A DNA stretch of 64,000 bases from Pseudoips prasinana (GCA_951640165.1 OX621243.1:9858001-9922000); one strand, 5' to 3'. Shown: positions 42,221-52,330, counted from the first letter of the stretch. Made by a program: numbers and translations. Notes: a model not told the origin generated them from the sequence alone.

Positions 42221-42237
42221 TAATACTATAAGTTATC

Positions 42238-42300
42238 CTATATAACTCATAGTAATATTATATATATATATATAACAATACTATGAGTTTATGAGCAAAA
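42238..42300. repeat. Imperfect inverted repeat with (TA)n loop
   Basis: 'ataactcatagtaatatta' pairs imperfectly with 'caatactatgagtttat' around a TATATA run. Adjacent to the end of the preceding LINE fragment. Confidence 0.6.
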
Positions 42301-42484
42301 AATCAGTGACGTTGACCGGGACGTATTGCATTCGCCATGGACGAACATGTCATGGGCACAATAGTGTGGAAATATAAACATAATAAAATAGACCGTTAGC
42401 TCTATTTTATGCTACAACTTTTAACAATAACTAAAATTATGAGTTTAATACCGAATCAATAAATCGAATACCAAAAATGTACAC

Positions 42485-42700
42485 TGTTTTTAGGGTTCCG
42501 TAGGTATCCAAGTGGTAAAAAGGGACCCTATAACTAAGACTTCACTGTCTGTCTGTCTGGCTGTCACTCGGCTGTATTTCATGAACTGTGATAGTTCGAC
42601 AGTTGGAATTTTCACAGATGATGTATTTCTATTGCCGCTATAACAACAAAGCTAAAAAATCTCCCATACAACTAATGTGATGTTATTGCTCGATATTGAT
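42485..42700 (+). repeat. LINE 3' UTR-like repeat ('agggttccgta' family)
   Basis: 'ttagggttccgtaggtatcc', 'aaagggaccctataactaag', '(ctgt)n' at 42546-42565, 'actgtgatagttcgacagtt', 'ttctattgccgctataacaa'. Widely seen in lepidopteran non-LTR elements. Non-coding. Confidence 0.7.
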
Positions 42701-42765
42701 AACGGCAAGATGTGAACGCTTGAAATATTCACAGAACTAAATTATATATTTATTTTATAAATAAA

Positions 42766-42937
42766 CTAGCTGTGCCCCGCGGTGTTACCCGCGTTAAATT
42801 TTATAAATTTTCTTTGCTATAAACCTCACGGAGCCCGAGACCTTTCCAACGAATGCAAAACCGTGGAAATCGGATCGTGCGTTCTGGAGTTATAGCGTCA
42901 GGAAGGAAAAACCGACTTATTTTTATATAGTAGATAA
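42766..42937 (+). repeat. Family G repeat (third subfamily)
   Basis: 'ctagctgtgccccgcggtgt'+'tacccgcgttaaa', 'cacggagcccgagacctttc'+'caacgaatgcaaaaccg', 'gaaatcggatcgtgcgttct'+'ggagttatagcgtc'. Its ends match the other family G copies but the middle differs. Confidence 0.8.
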
Positions 42938-42944
42938 AACAAAT

Positions 42945-43055
42945 ATAATGAGGGCTCCCATACAACAAACGTGACTGTTTTGCAATTTTTATAGATAATG
43001 GTACGGAACGCTTCGTGCGCTAGTACGAATTGCACTGGCCCCTTTTTTATTGGTA
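42945..43055. repeat. LINE 3' UTR-like repeat, copy 2 (partner of 9305-9460)
   Basis: 'gggctcccatacaacaaacg'+'tgact', 'gcttcgtgcgctagtacgaa'+'ttgc'. Same order and orientation as copy 1. Confidence 0.6.
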
Positions 43056-44222
43056 ACATTACTTGTATATTTATCGTTCATGTTAGATGTTTCCAAGTCA
43101 TAATTTCTCTTGTATAAGGTTGAGGTATCTATCATATTCAACGTCAATTTATTCCCTAAGAAGACATTCTGCCAAAATATAAAAAGAGGCTCTATTTTAT
43201 TGATGTATATCCTACTTAAAAATCCATGATCGTAAACAAAATTTGTAAAAGCGAATAATAATAAATAAACGTTTAATTACATACGGTAACTGCTTACCCC
43301 GCTTATTAACGAAAATGTATAATAACAACACTCGCAGAATTTAATGTTGTCGTAAATAATATTCTTCTCGTAATAAGTACACTAAAGTGAGAATTTACGA
43401 GGTGATAATAAAATATAGAAAACGGAGGGTTCCTTTTCAGGTGATTATTGTTATCTACTTTACCATGAGGCATATTTTTGCATAATTTGACCATTTCCTT
43501 ATTGATTCTAACAGATACTACGCTATGTTCCATGGATTCTATGTAGTCATCGAAAGCTAAGTTCTTTTTCGTTTTGCAAGCAGTAGGACTGGGGAAGTTG
43601 CTGCAACTTATTTATTTATTTTGAAAACTTTGATTTTAAAATAGTCAGGCATCGGCTCTTCATTAGCTACGCTAAAAGAGAATCAGGTGACACTTCGGCT
43701 TTGAAAAAATTGTTACAGTTATTTATTCTATTGCAGTTACGTTCTTTAAGTCAATTTTAGCGTCTTCTTATGTTATATACTTACTAACATTATTTCATAT
43801 GCCCTGGTTATTTTCGTTTCAACCTGACAGTTAAAACTTAAAACAAATTCAGGTGCTGTGGCCTAATTTCACTTTCCACTTCAGCCTACTTAAAGTCAAA
43901 TTACCACAAGCATTACTGTTTTCGACAACCAATACATAAACTCGGTAACTCGGTGGTAAATTAGGCCAGGAACAATCTACAAACACCATTAAGCTACTTA
44001 GCCAAGTCAGAATTTCTGAAGTTTCGAATTCATTCACACTAAACTGTTTACCAAAAATTAAGTTCGGAGTTACACCAGTTTAGCCAGGTACTTAAAACTA
44101 GAGGATTACGAGTGGTATTTTGCAGTTTTAGTAGTGTTCTTTAACTTTAATCCACCTCAACGGAGTTTTTAAAGTTGTATCTTCACTATACTGCCGATTG
44201 AAAAACCACATAATAGTGTGGT
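43056..44222. other. No recognisable feature
   Basis: AT-rich DNA with short open frames (43306-43533 and 43849-44037, both minus) that show no domain. Confidence 0.45.
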
Positions 44223-44425
44223 TTATACAACTTTATACAAGTTAGTCGACAAACAAGCATACGGTCTCCGTAGCCTATGAACGCTTGCAACACAATTAGC
44301 ATCATTAGCGCGTTGCCGACCCTTTAGAAACCTTACAACTCCCTTTTTGAAGGGCTTCATGCTGTAGTCTCTTAGGAAAACCGTAACAGGGAGTTCTTTC
44401 CACACAGGGAGTACGTGATTGAAAA
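44223..44425 (-). pseudogene. LINE ORF2 C-terminus
   Basis: The minus-strand frame reads 'MWKELPVTVFLRDYSMKPF' then 'KKGVVRFLKGRQRANDANC', the pattern 'W..LP..VF...Y....FK...RFLKGR' of lepidopteran LINE C-termini (compare the plus-strand end at 22752). It is truncated on both sides and lacks a tail. Inactive. Confidence 0.65.
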
Positions 44426-45540
44426 GGTTCGAGGATGTGAGGTTAAACTCCCTGAATTATTTCGCTTGTTTAGTGTGGTTTTAGTAAAGTGACATCACTA
44501 CATTTAACTAAAACTGTGTGTGGTGTTCTTTCTTATGAGCCGCCTGCCAGACTCTGCAAATGGGTTACCAGCTTCCTCTATCATAGAACGCAGCATCAAG
44601 ATTTTTGTTGACGGTTTATACTACAACTCTAATCCCGTGAACACTAGTGTACTATTGTCATGTGAAGCAGTGAAAGCCTAACTGTAAATTTCATGGTAAA
44701 AAGAATATAGTGTCCTAAGAAACTGTGTGGTATCCCCAATGCTGTTCCTTCTGCATATCAATGATAATAATATATTGTAATCCAAATACATTTACTCCTA
44801 TGTGAATTCAGTTTGGTGGATGCCTCTTAATTTGGCCACTCCCTACAGTTCTTGAGAATTGGAGCAAACTTGTGTCTAAAATCAAGACTACTTAAGAACA
44901 AGTCTCGAATCGGGGATATCTCACCTGGTTATGCCGAACTCCTAAAAGACACAGGTTTGCACGTTTACTGCAAAATATCCTCTCAGTTTCGTTATGATAT
45001 TTGGATGGTCTATGATCTAGTGATAGGGAATTCAAGATAGACATGTATATATTGAAGAACTGTTATTTAATTCTTCCTTATCGATTCTTAGATATGTCTT
45101 GTAAAAAGGCTACTTATCCAACTTTCAATACATACTTACTGCTTTTTGTATGTAGTGATATTTTATACCAGTTGGATACTGCAAATGGTATGTAAGCCTA
45201 TACTGCTAATGCAATATTTGTTTTACATAATGTTTTATGTTTTGGTGTATTAAAGTCAAATACTTTACTACAATAACAATATATAGAATAATTTATTATA
45301 TACAAAGGTTAGTTTGTTATCCTAGGAAGGTTCTAGTAATAACTTATGTTAACGATAAACAGGCCTTGTATTCCCCGAGGACACTTAATAATCATGACTG
45401 ATTAAATTAGCATGTGATCTCAATACTAAATGTCTAATAATAATATAATAAAGCAGGTGTGGGTATATATATTTGGGTGGGTGTTTGAGTGTGTCTAAAA
45501 GTGATTCCAATTATAGAACATCACTTAATATACGGAATTG
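44426..45540. other. No recognisable feature
   Basis: Intron-like sequence upstream of the dpr exon. Nothing recognised. Confidence 0.45.
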
Positions 45541-45544
45541 CTAC

Positions 45545-45665
45545 ACGTGTGGGGCAGCGGCTAATACAGTCGCCTCGCCGCTTCGTGTCTCAGCTTCGAG
45601 TTCCGCACTGGACTAGTATTTGTGTGACCCATAAATAGTTGTTCTGAGTTTGGATGTAATTTATC
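45545..45665 (+). repeat. SINE fragment (S1-related, 'gggcagcggctaata' type)
   Basis: 'gtggggcagcggctaataca' and 'cttcgagttccgcactggac' form a tRNA-like head, then 'tatttgtgtgacccataaat'+'agttgttctgag'. A reverse copy is at 56340-56515. It lies about 165 bp upstream of the dpr exon, inside the intron. Confidence 0.65.
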
Positions 45666-45830
45666 TCCGTCTATTATATGTTTTGAGGGTGTTGTCTTTT
45701 AAAACAAAAAAGTTAGTTTGTCGAATCAACTCTATAATTTTAAAAGATACTTGTCTAATCAAACGACGTCTAGGTGAGTTATGTTTAATGGCGTGTCCTG
45801 TCCTTATCAATTTTTTTTGTTTTTTCTCAG

Positions 45831-46030
45831 CTGACTCCGGCACCGAATCGTCTCTAGATCACAGCACCCTGGACATCTCCTCGCGTCACTTCAGAGCCGA
45901 GTTTCTTCAGGAGTGGTCAGGCTCACCTGATGCACCATACTTTGATCCTAGTACTCCGAGAAATATCACCGGCCTAGTGGGGCATCCTGTTCGACTTCTG
46001 TGCAGAGTCAAAAACTTACAAAATAGAACC
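45831..46030 (+). CDS. dpr: Single internal exon of a Dpr-family immunoglobulin-domain gene
   Basis: Dpr proteins are membrane-anchored neuronal surface receptors with two immunoglobulin domains that pair with DIP partners during synapse specification. A T-rich tract and 'tttttctcag' form the splice acceptor, so the exon starts at 45831 with two bases of a split codon (phase 1). Coding runs through 'DSGTESSLDH', 'FDPSTPRNITGLVGHPVRL' and 'LCRVKNLQNRT' to 46030, followed by the donor 'gtgagt' (phase 0). The last part matches the start of the first Dpr Ig domain: 'TPRN.T.LVG', then the first disulphide Cys in 'CRV.NL.N.T'. The exon partner beginning 'VSWIRHRD' would follow; I did not find it downstream. 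Which dpr paralogue this is cannot be told. It is flanked closely by SINEs on both sides. Confidence 0.85.
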
Positions 46031-46089
46031 GTGAGTCTTATTTTATAATTTTTCTTAGCAGCAATAATTTTGTCTTGGTATTTTTCTGT

Positions 46090-46326
46090 CTGCTGTGTGG
46101 TGACGGTGTTGAATATCAGAATATCATCACTCCATCTCATTCCGTGGAGGGTGTAGAAGTCAACCCGAGGGAATATCTACTAGAAGACGTGCAGCAGCTT
46201 CTTCTGTGTGCTATGACCATCTTTCGGCGGTCGCCAACCCGTTTGCCAAGCGTGGCGATTATGGCATATCCCCCCACGATGATTTTGGGGGAGGCTTGTC
46301 AAACCCTGGACTTCTTTCAGCTTTAA
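46090..46326 (+). repeat. S2 SINE
   Basis: 'tgctgtgtggtgacggtgtt', 'atcatcactccatctcattc', 'gaagtcaacccgagggaata', 'gtttgccaagcgtggcgatt'+'atggcatatcccccc', 'ttctttcagctttaatgag'. The ATG tail is lost. It starts 60 bp after the dpr splice donor. Confidence 0.85.
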
Positions 46327-46409
46327 TGAGTCATAGTGATTTTTATGTCACTTACAATTGTATTGCAGTTATCTTTCGTATTTGGAGTCAATTGCTACCG
46401 CGTCCGTTA

Positions 46410-46511
46410 ACCGTTTAAAGCTACCCAAGGTTCACGTGCAGGGTTGTTAGTGTTGATACCTACATCAACACTAACAACCCTGCACGTGAACCTTGGGTAG
46501 CTTTAAACGGT
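46410..46511. repeat. Perfect 48-bp inverted repeat with a 6-base loop
   Basis: The left arm 46410-46457 starts 'accgtttaaagctacccaag' and ends 'gttagtgttgat'; 46464-46511 is its exact reverse complement. The loop is 'acctac'. Pairing continues outward for four more bases ('gtta'/'taac') after a one-base bulge. No mismatch in 48 bp means the event is very young or maintained. Confidence 0.95.
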
Positions 46512-46670
46512 AACAACACTTGCGTGACGTAATAAAATTAATTGGTCTATAAACAGCTGGACTGTGAACATAGACAGTTCAGATAACAAAATTATTATGT
46601 GCCTATACCCCACCTGTTGGTACTGCACGCTATAAAGGGCAGCAGACTAGTGACAGATAGTTTCCCAATG

Positions 46671-46893
46671 ATCTTGGCGTGGTTGGTAAATACTTTCCTT
46701 TAACACCTGAACATGTCTGTTTGTCCTGTTTCAGGGTGTAACTGTCTATATAAGTACATATTTACAAAATAAAGGTAGTATATGTAATATATCAGTTATC
46801 TTGTTTCCATAGTTCTAGCTCTGTTTAGTTTGGGATCAGATAACCGTGTGTGAATAATGTCCCAGGATATTATTATATTATATTATTATTATG
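46671..46893 (+). repeat. tRNA-type SINE S1
   Basis: 'atcttggcgtggttggtaaa', a deletion of the B box, then 'acctgaacatgtctgtttgt', 'atatatcagttatcttgttt', 'gtttgggatcagataaccgt', ending in TTA-rich repeats. Confidence 0.85.
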
Positions 46894-47010
46894 TAGGAGA
46901 GAGCGAGTTCCATATGAAGATTGGTCGTCGCTTATCATAGACACTTAGGTAAATGTTGATGAGGCGGATGTGAATCAAATCAGCACAACTCGTCGGAAAA
47001 AAATGATTAT

Positions 47011-47114
47011 CGCTAAGTTTGCGAACGGATACTGTTACAGTAACCTCTAAATATACATATGGCAATAGGTGTCTTTAGAGGTTACTGTGACAGTATCCGT
47101 TTGCAAACTTAGCG
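47011..47114. mobile_element. 104-bp MITE-like hairpin, 40-bp arms
   Basis: 'cgctaagtttgcgaacggat'+'actgttacagtaacctctaa' (47011-47050) pairs with 47075-47114 at 38 of 40 positions, with a 24-base loop. It abuts 'ttaa' at 47115. Either a small non-autonomous DNA element or part of the adjacent piggyBac-like element's left side. Confidence 0.75.
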
Positions 47115-48456
47115 TTAAATAAAAAAGTCTCTGAGACCGACGAAACACATTTTCGTAATTATTTTTATGCACGAAAATCCTGAGAAGTCGAGTTCTTTGC
47201 TAGCTGTCGGATTTGTGGCTTACTTCATTTTAGTGCACGCCGTGCGTTCGTGCGAAGCGTACGCGTGGTAGCATTTGGCGCCAATCGGTCCGTGAGACCG
47301 ACGCGAGTATAGGTGCAAGTTTAAGTGTAAGTATTAATGTTTATATTTATTGAATTTATATATTTTTTTACAAACTTTAAATACTTTATTACTTCTGTAT
47401 AGTAAAATGTATGCATGTATGTTGCTCTATATTATATTTTAATCAACTTTGTTATTCTTTTTAGATTATAAATCATATCAAAATGGACGATGACCGAATC
47501 AGATTGTTGCTAGATGAGGCACCGAGGCAATTGCAGTTTGGTATCCCATGTACCGAAAAAAGGCAAAATTGTCCTTTTCGTATCCAGCATGCATGAAGAT
47601 GCTCAAATCAATGAAGATACCGGTAAACCGGAAATTATAATGAACTACAATAGAACCAAAGGTGGAGTTGATACCGTGGACAAAATGTGTGAGACTTACA
47701 ACGTTGCACGTGGTACTAATAGATGGCCGATGGTGATATTTTATAGCCTAATGAATGTAGCAGGTATAAACACGTTTATAATATACCTGCAGAATAACCC
47801 TTCGAAGAAAATGAGCCGTAGGATCTTTCTTGAAGCCTTAGCATACGATCTGATCAATCCGCATCTTAGACGTCGGGCTCTAAATACATCCTTGCCGAGA
47901 ACCATAAGGCTCAGGCTCGCCGATATATGTAAATTAGATGGACCCGAGTCTTCAGCAACATCTAACAATAATAAGATTGGTCGTTGTGGATACTGCTCAT
48001 CAAAAAAAAAACCGCAAGACACGTTACAACTGTGCCATCTGCAAAAAATACTTTTGTTTGGAACATACTGTAACTGTATGCCCTGATTGTTATGGTGAAG
48101 CTCAAAACTAAGCCAAACATAGATAAAGATGGCCTTTGATATGTTTTTTATTATTATTTAGAAGTTTATTTTATTTTTAAGAAGAATTTCAGATTTTATT
48201 TTCGTTTTCCTATTACTTAAGAAAAATATCTCAAATTTGAAGACTGATTTGTGATAGACTGAAAGTCAATAAAATAATTAATAAATTAAGTACTATCCAT
48301 ACTATTTTGTTTCATTATATCCTAAACTTTAAAATAATTGTAATGTTTAAAAAAAAATATTTATTAAAATATATTGTAGGGTATGAACCTATCGGTCTGT
48401 GACACCGAGCGCGAGTATAGGTGTAACAAAAATTGGCGCGAGTATAGGAAGGTTAA
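47115..48456 (+). mobile_element. piggyBac-like element, internally deleted
   Basis: The element lies between TTAA at 47115-47118 and TTAA at 48453-48456, the target of the superfamily. Subterminal repeats 'gcgagtatagg' occur at about 47305 and twice near the right end (48410, 48438), beside 'tcggtc.gtga.accga' on both sides. The right end reads 'gagtataggaaggttaa'. The left end does not mirror it well, so the left border is uncertain. It contains a truncated transposase. Confidence 0.6.
47483..48111 (+). pseudogene. piggyBac-like transposase remnant
   Basis: Three pieces in different frames are visible. (1) 47483-about 47530, 'MDDDRIRLLLDE', an acidic N-terminus typical of the family. (2) 47514-48012, 'VPKKGKIVLFVSS', 'NYNRTKGGVDTVDKMC', 'NVARGTNRWPMVIFYSLMN' and 'LPRTIRLRLADICKLDG', the C-terminal third of the catalytic region; the two Asp residues in 'GVDTVDK' are at 47670 and 47679. 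(3) From the A-run 48002-48011, where one extra A shifts the frame, 'CAICKKYFCLEHTVTVCPDC' ending at 48111, the Cys/His zinc-binding tail. Several hundred codons, including the first two catalytic Asp residues, are deleted between pieces 1 and 2. Not functional. Confidence 0.9.
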
Positions 48457-48493
48457 TAAACTTACTTCGCCTTCAATTAAATAAATAATTAAC

Positions 48494-48560
48494 CTAAAAT
48501 AAATCATCATCATCGTCATCATGCTGACATGATGATTAAGATGATGATTTATTTTAGTTT
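48494..48560. repeat. 18-bp inverted repeat built on an (ATC)n tail
   Basis: 'ctaaaataaatcatcatc' pairs with 'gatgatgatttattttag'. The inner part also pairs partially. Probably a fold-back at a LINE-T-type ATG tail. Confidence 0.75.
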
Positions 48561-48591
48561 AATAAACCAATCGTCTAATAAACTTTTTTCG

Positions 48592-48735
48592 AGCAGTGGA
48601 CGTCATTCGGCTGACCGAATGACGTCCACTGCTGGACAAAGGGCTCCCTAAAATATTTCCACAATAGAGTGTCGTCCATCATTTGTAGCGATATGCCATA
48701 ATCGCAACACTTGGTTGGCGATCAAGACGGGTTAG
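48592..48735. repeat. LINE-T/S2 tail with a perfect 19-bp fold-back
   Basis: 'agcagtggacgtcattcgg' (48592-48610) is repeated exactly in reverse at 48615-48633 across 'ctga'. The right part continues 'ctggacaaagggctccct' and, further on, 'gatatgccataatcgcaaca'+'cttgg', as in reverse S2 elements. Confidence 0.85.
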
Positions 48736-49065
48736 CGTTACAATACAAATGTTTAAAATAATGTAAGCATAGTTTGTCTCGTATCTAAATTTACTTACCT
48801 GCTCTAGTTCATGGGTACATTTAAATATATACCAGAATACGGTCACTGACCCAAATATGCGTGTTTAGAATCGGATTGAAATAAAATATGGTACCTCTTG
48901 TCAGATCCGATTACAAAAGGGTCAACCTTGCCCTTTCCAATGAAAATTATTATGGAACTTATGTTGTACGAAATTCAAAAATCTTTTGAGGGTTAAAACG
49001 AATTTAATGTCGGGGACATTGTAATATTTAAATTATTTCTACCGGACAAGTTAATTAAATTATAT
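48736..49065. other. No recognisable feature
   Basis: AT-rich; nothing recognised. Confidence 0.5.
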
Positions 49066-49338
49066 GCAGGCAATTATTGTCCCACTGCAGGGCAAAGGCT
49101 TACTCTCACAATGAGAGGGCCTTAATCCACCACGCTGGTTTAGTGCGGGTTGGCAGACTTCACATGCCATCAAAAACATTCTGTACAACACTCAGGCATT
49201 TATGTTTCCTTACGATAATTTCCTTCAGCGGTTTCTAATACGCACATGAATTCAAAAAGTCATTGGTGCGTGCCTTGGGTTTGAACTCGAGACCACTGTC
49301 TACACATTCCAAGGATCTACCCACTAGACAAGGCAAAC
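49066..49338 (-). repeat. SINE with tRNA-like head, reverse orientation
   Basis: On the minus strand: 'ccttgtctagtgggtagatc' (A box) and 'ctcgagttcaaacccaaggc' (B box), then 'cgtattagaaaccgctgaag'+'gaaatta', 'gcatgtgaagtctgccaacc'+'cgcac', 'ccagcgtggtggattaaggc', 'aagcctttgccctgcagtgg'+'gacaa'. A near-complete copy of a widespread lepidopteran SINE layout, distinct from S1, S2 and S5. Confidence 0.8.
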
Positions 49339-50140
49339 ATGTATCTCGTGCACCATATATCTTATTTCTGCCTATTTTATACTATCTTAAGTCTGTGATG
49401 AAAATATGTAAAACCTGTATTCTACCGAATAAAGATAATCGTATGATATCAGTTTTTAGTTAAATGAATATCTGGCAAAAATTGGATTTTTTTCTCTGTT
49501 GACCCAAAGAAGATTAAGCAATGCCTTTAAAAATATCAAATTTATGAGTATATAAAACTGTAATAATACCCGTATATTACATACATACTATGCTTTTAGT
49601 TACTGGGCTACGATGAAGGGAAAAATAAAAACGTATCTTTGAGACGTAATTGATAAGTAAATATAGGTACAAGCCTGTGCGAGAAACAGATATCACGTAT
49701 CATTCTAAATTTTATCACGAACAAGATACGCTGATACAAAACAAAAACTTTCAAACGGGACTACAAACAGAAAAATGTATAGTGGGCAGGGCTTTTTTGA
49801 AGCAACAGAAGAAATGTGAATGATGAAAGATGGACATAAAAAACTTTGGATCCAAGTGGATATAAGACTCGTGGACAAGTTCACCAGTATCAAGAGATGC
49901 CAAAAACGCTGAATGTAATCGATCGTAATAGAGGAAGCCTGTAAAGGTTGCCAAGACCCACAGAGAGTTTTAATACCGTAGGGATATACCTTGGATACTT
50001 ATTTTACATAATACTTTTTTATTTAGATCATCATAATTTTATTATTACAACATTGGTATTTTTAACTTGTATTCTGTGAATAAAGATTATGATTATTGCG
50101 ATAGAAAAAATATATTGTCGATGTCGCCAACGGTAAGTCA
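49339..50140. other. No recognisable feature
   Basis: Open frames at 49705-49893 and 49751-49954 (-) overlap in two frames and have no domain. Confidence 0.45.
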
Positions 50141-50269
50141 GGGGGGTGAAATTTTATCTAATACTCAGATCACAATCAATGAACATCACACATTTGCACG
50201 CACCTAAAGATTCCCGGCGAAAAATCAGTAAAGGTATTTGTCGGCTTTTATTAAATTTTGAGAATATTC

Positions 50270-50385
50270 AAGTTAAAAGTGCCGCTGAAGTTCGAGGTTC
50301 GATCTCCAGTATTATCGATCTCCGAACAATACCGGGATAAGAACGAGTACCTTGGCCATTGAGCCACGTTGTACCGCCTTTGGTG
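50270..50385 (-). repeat. tRNA-like SINE head fragment
   Basis: 'gaagttcgaggttcgatctc'+'cag' and 'ccttggccattgagccacgt' are in reverse tRNA-like B/A-box arrangement. Body not recognisable. Confidence 0.4.
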
Positions 50386-50608
50386 CAAGAAAATCTTTTT
50401 ATCAATCCGGTTTGCAAAGTAACGTCAAAGCGACAGTAATGTTATTATGTCGATGATGACATTAACATTACCGTGTACATAGTTTAATCTGAATCATAAA
50501 ATATGATCTGATAAACTTTCCCTTAAAGTATTTGAAAGAGCAAGCAAATAAATCAATAATTTGAGCTGTCCTGTTCAGCGTGGGAAGCGCTTCATTGTTG
50601 CCTAATGT

Positions 50609-50635
50609 CCCTGCCGTACATGTAGTACGGCAGGG
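50609..50635. repeat. 11-bp hairpin
   Basis: 'ccctgccgtac' pairs with 'gtacggcaggg' across 'atgta', in a locally G+C-richer stretch (50570-50680). Possibly part of an unidentified structured repeat. Confidence 0.6.
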
Positions 50636-50702
50636 ATCATCAATAGCCGTGCCCATGCCGCAGTCCCACGAGAGACATAAGAAGATTACTCATTTATGCT
50701 AT

Positions 50703-51004
50703 ACTAGATGTGCCCCGCGGTTTTACCCGCGTTAAATTCTATAAATTATCACAGCTCCTCCTCTGTAGGTGATAGCGTGATAATATGTAGACTATATGTT
50801 GACCCGACCTCTTAGTAAAATTCATGCAAATTTTTTTGAGTTTAGCCCGGAAATACATACAGACAAACAGACACACAGACAAAAATTCTAAAAACTATAT
50901 TTTTGGCTTCGATATCGATTGTAGACCACGCCCCAAGAATCATTTAAAAAAAATATTCAATGTACAGTTTCGACTTTCCTACAAGTTTATTATATGTATA
51001 GATT
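50703..51004 (+). repeat. Family G repeat, full-length reference copy
   Basis: 'gatgtgccccgcggttttac'+'ccgcgtta', 'tgtaggtgatagcgtgataa', 'atgttgacccgacctcttag', 'gagtttagcccggaaataca', 'tatttttggcttcgatatcg', 'gactttcctacaagtttatt' and 'atatgtatagat'. About 300 bp, non-coding. It borders an S1 SINE on its right. Confidence 0.85.
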
Positions 51005-51060
51005 TAATGTTACATTGTTTGTTATATCATTATTCACACTATAATTCGGCACATATATTT

Positions 51061-51310
51061 ATTATAATAATATCCTGCTCACGACTATCTGAACACAAAC
51101 TAAGCAGAGCTTGTACTATGGAAACCAGATAACTGATATATTACATGCACTACTTTTCTTTTGTAAATACATACTTATATAGATAATTACACCCAAACTC
51201 AGGACAAACAGACATGTTCATGCACACAGATATCTGTCCTGGGTGGGAATCGAACCCACGACCACTGACGTGAAAAACAAGCATTTTCCAACCACGCTAA
51301 CAAGCCCGTA
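51061..51310 (-). repeat. tRNA-type SINE S1, full length
   Basis: On the minus strand: 'gcttgttagcgtggttggaa', 'gtgggttcgattcccaccca'+'gg', 'tgtgtgcatgaacatgtctg', 'tatataagtatgtatttaca', 'atatcagttatctggtttcc', ending in ATTATTAT. Used here as the reference for interrupted copies. Confidence 0.9.
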
Positions 51311-52003
51311 AATACAGAGTTATTATCGACCAGAATATACTAAAAATGCAATGACATTATTATTCGGATTTGTATACCTACTTAACGAAAATTGATTTCG
51401 TTATTGTCGTTTCCTACGAAGATTTCATCGCTATAGTATTTCGTATACGTTACTCGATCACTTATTGCGTACTTTCGATCAACTTCCTCGTTGTATTATC
51501 TACGTCCAGAGGTCCATATAAAAGAAAATTGGCTTCTTTAGTTAATTGAGGAAAATCGTCGGCTATTTTTCTTTGTATTTGCGGTAATGAACTGAATTAT
51601 TGGGTATTTTATACTATGAACTATCAATTATAAATATCGATGTAACTGATATTTATAATTTATTAATTTTGTGGTTTCCTTAATGGAATTTCTGTAATTT
51701 AATCTATACTGTAATCTAATCTATAATGTAATGTAATTTTAATGTAATGTAATCTTTGTAATGTTAAATATTTTCAAGTAATAATAATGTGAATTTGTAC
51801 ACCGACAAGATCGGTAGAATATGATGATCCTACGTAAACATAAACATCTTCTATGTACTCGTATTCTAACAAATAAATCTTTCATTCATTCATTCATTCA
51901 GACAGGATGGTAACGTAACTTATCCAACCATAACATCAGAAAATATTTCAATAAATCATTTAGTGCTTTCGGTAATTAAAACTACTGGCCTTTTTTTCTT
52001 ATG
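51311..52003. other. Anonymous, with a (CATT)n microsatellite
   Basis: (CATT)n lies at 51883-51900, preceded by 'tcttctatgtactcgtattc'+'taacaaataaatc', which looks like a transposon 3' end with a microsatellite tail on the plus strand. The body is not recognised. Confidence 0.45.
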
Positions 52004-52130
52004 ATTAGCGATTCTAACTGCAAAGCCAGACGTCGTGAGTTTGAGCCCCACCCAGGACAAACATTTATGTGATGAGCACGATTATTTCTTCTATGTCTGG
52101 GTGTAATTTATGTACAATCCCGAGCCAGTA
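52004..52130 (+). repeat. S1-related SINE fragment
   Basis: 'ctgcaaagccagacgtcgtg'+'agtttgagccccaccc', 'aaacatttatgtgatgagca'+'cgattatt', 'ctatgtctgggtgtaattta'. Confidence 0.7.
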
Positions 52131-52171
52131 GTAATACGATCACGAATTTACACAGTAGCCATGTGGTTGTC

Positions 52172-52330
52172 GGCGTCGAAAGAATAACATGACCACTCCA
52201 TACCAACCCATGGGTGCCGTAGCAGGCGACGAAGGGATACAGTAAGTACTTGGGCAGCAGCTAACTGCGGTCGCCAACTCCTGGGAGGCCTGTGTCCAGT
52301 AGTGTGATGTGACCTTGAACACAACGCCAC
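52172..52330 (+). repeat. Diverged S2-like SINE fragment
   Basis: 'catgaccactccataccaac', 'acttgggcagcagctaactg'+'cggtcgccaactcctggg', 'aggcctgtgtccagtagtgt'+'gatg'. Same variant as 22545-22695 with a LINE-T-like end. Confidence 0.5.
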
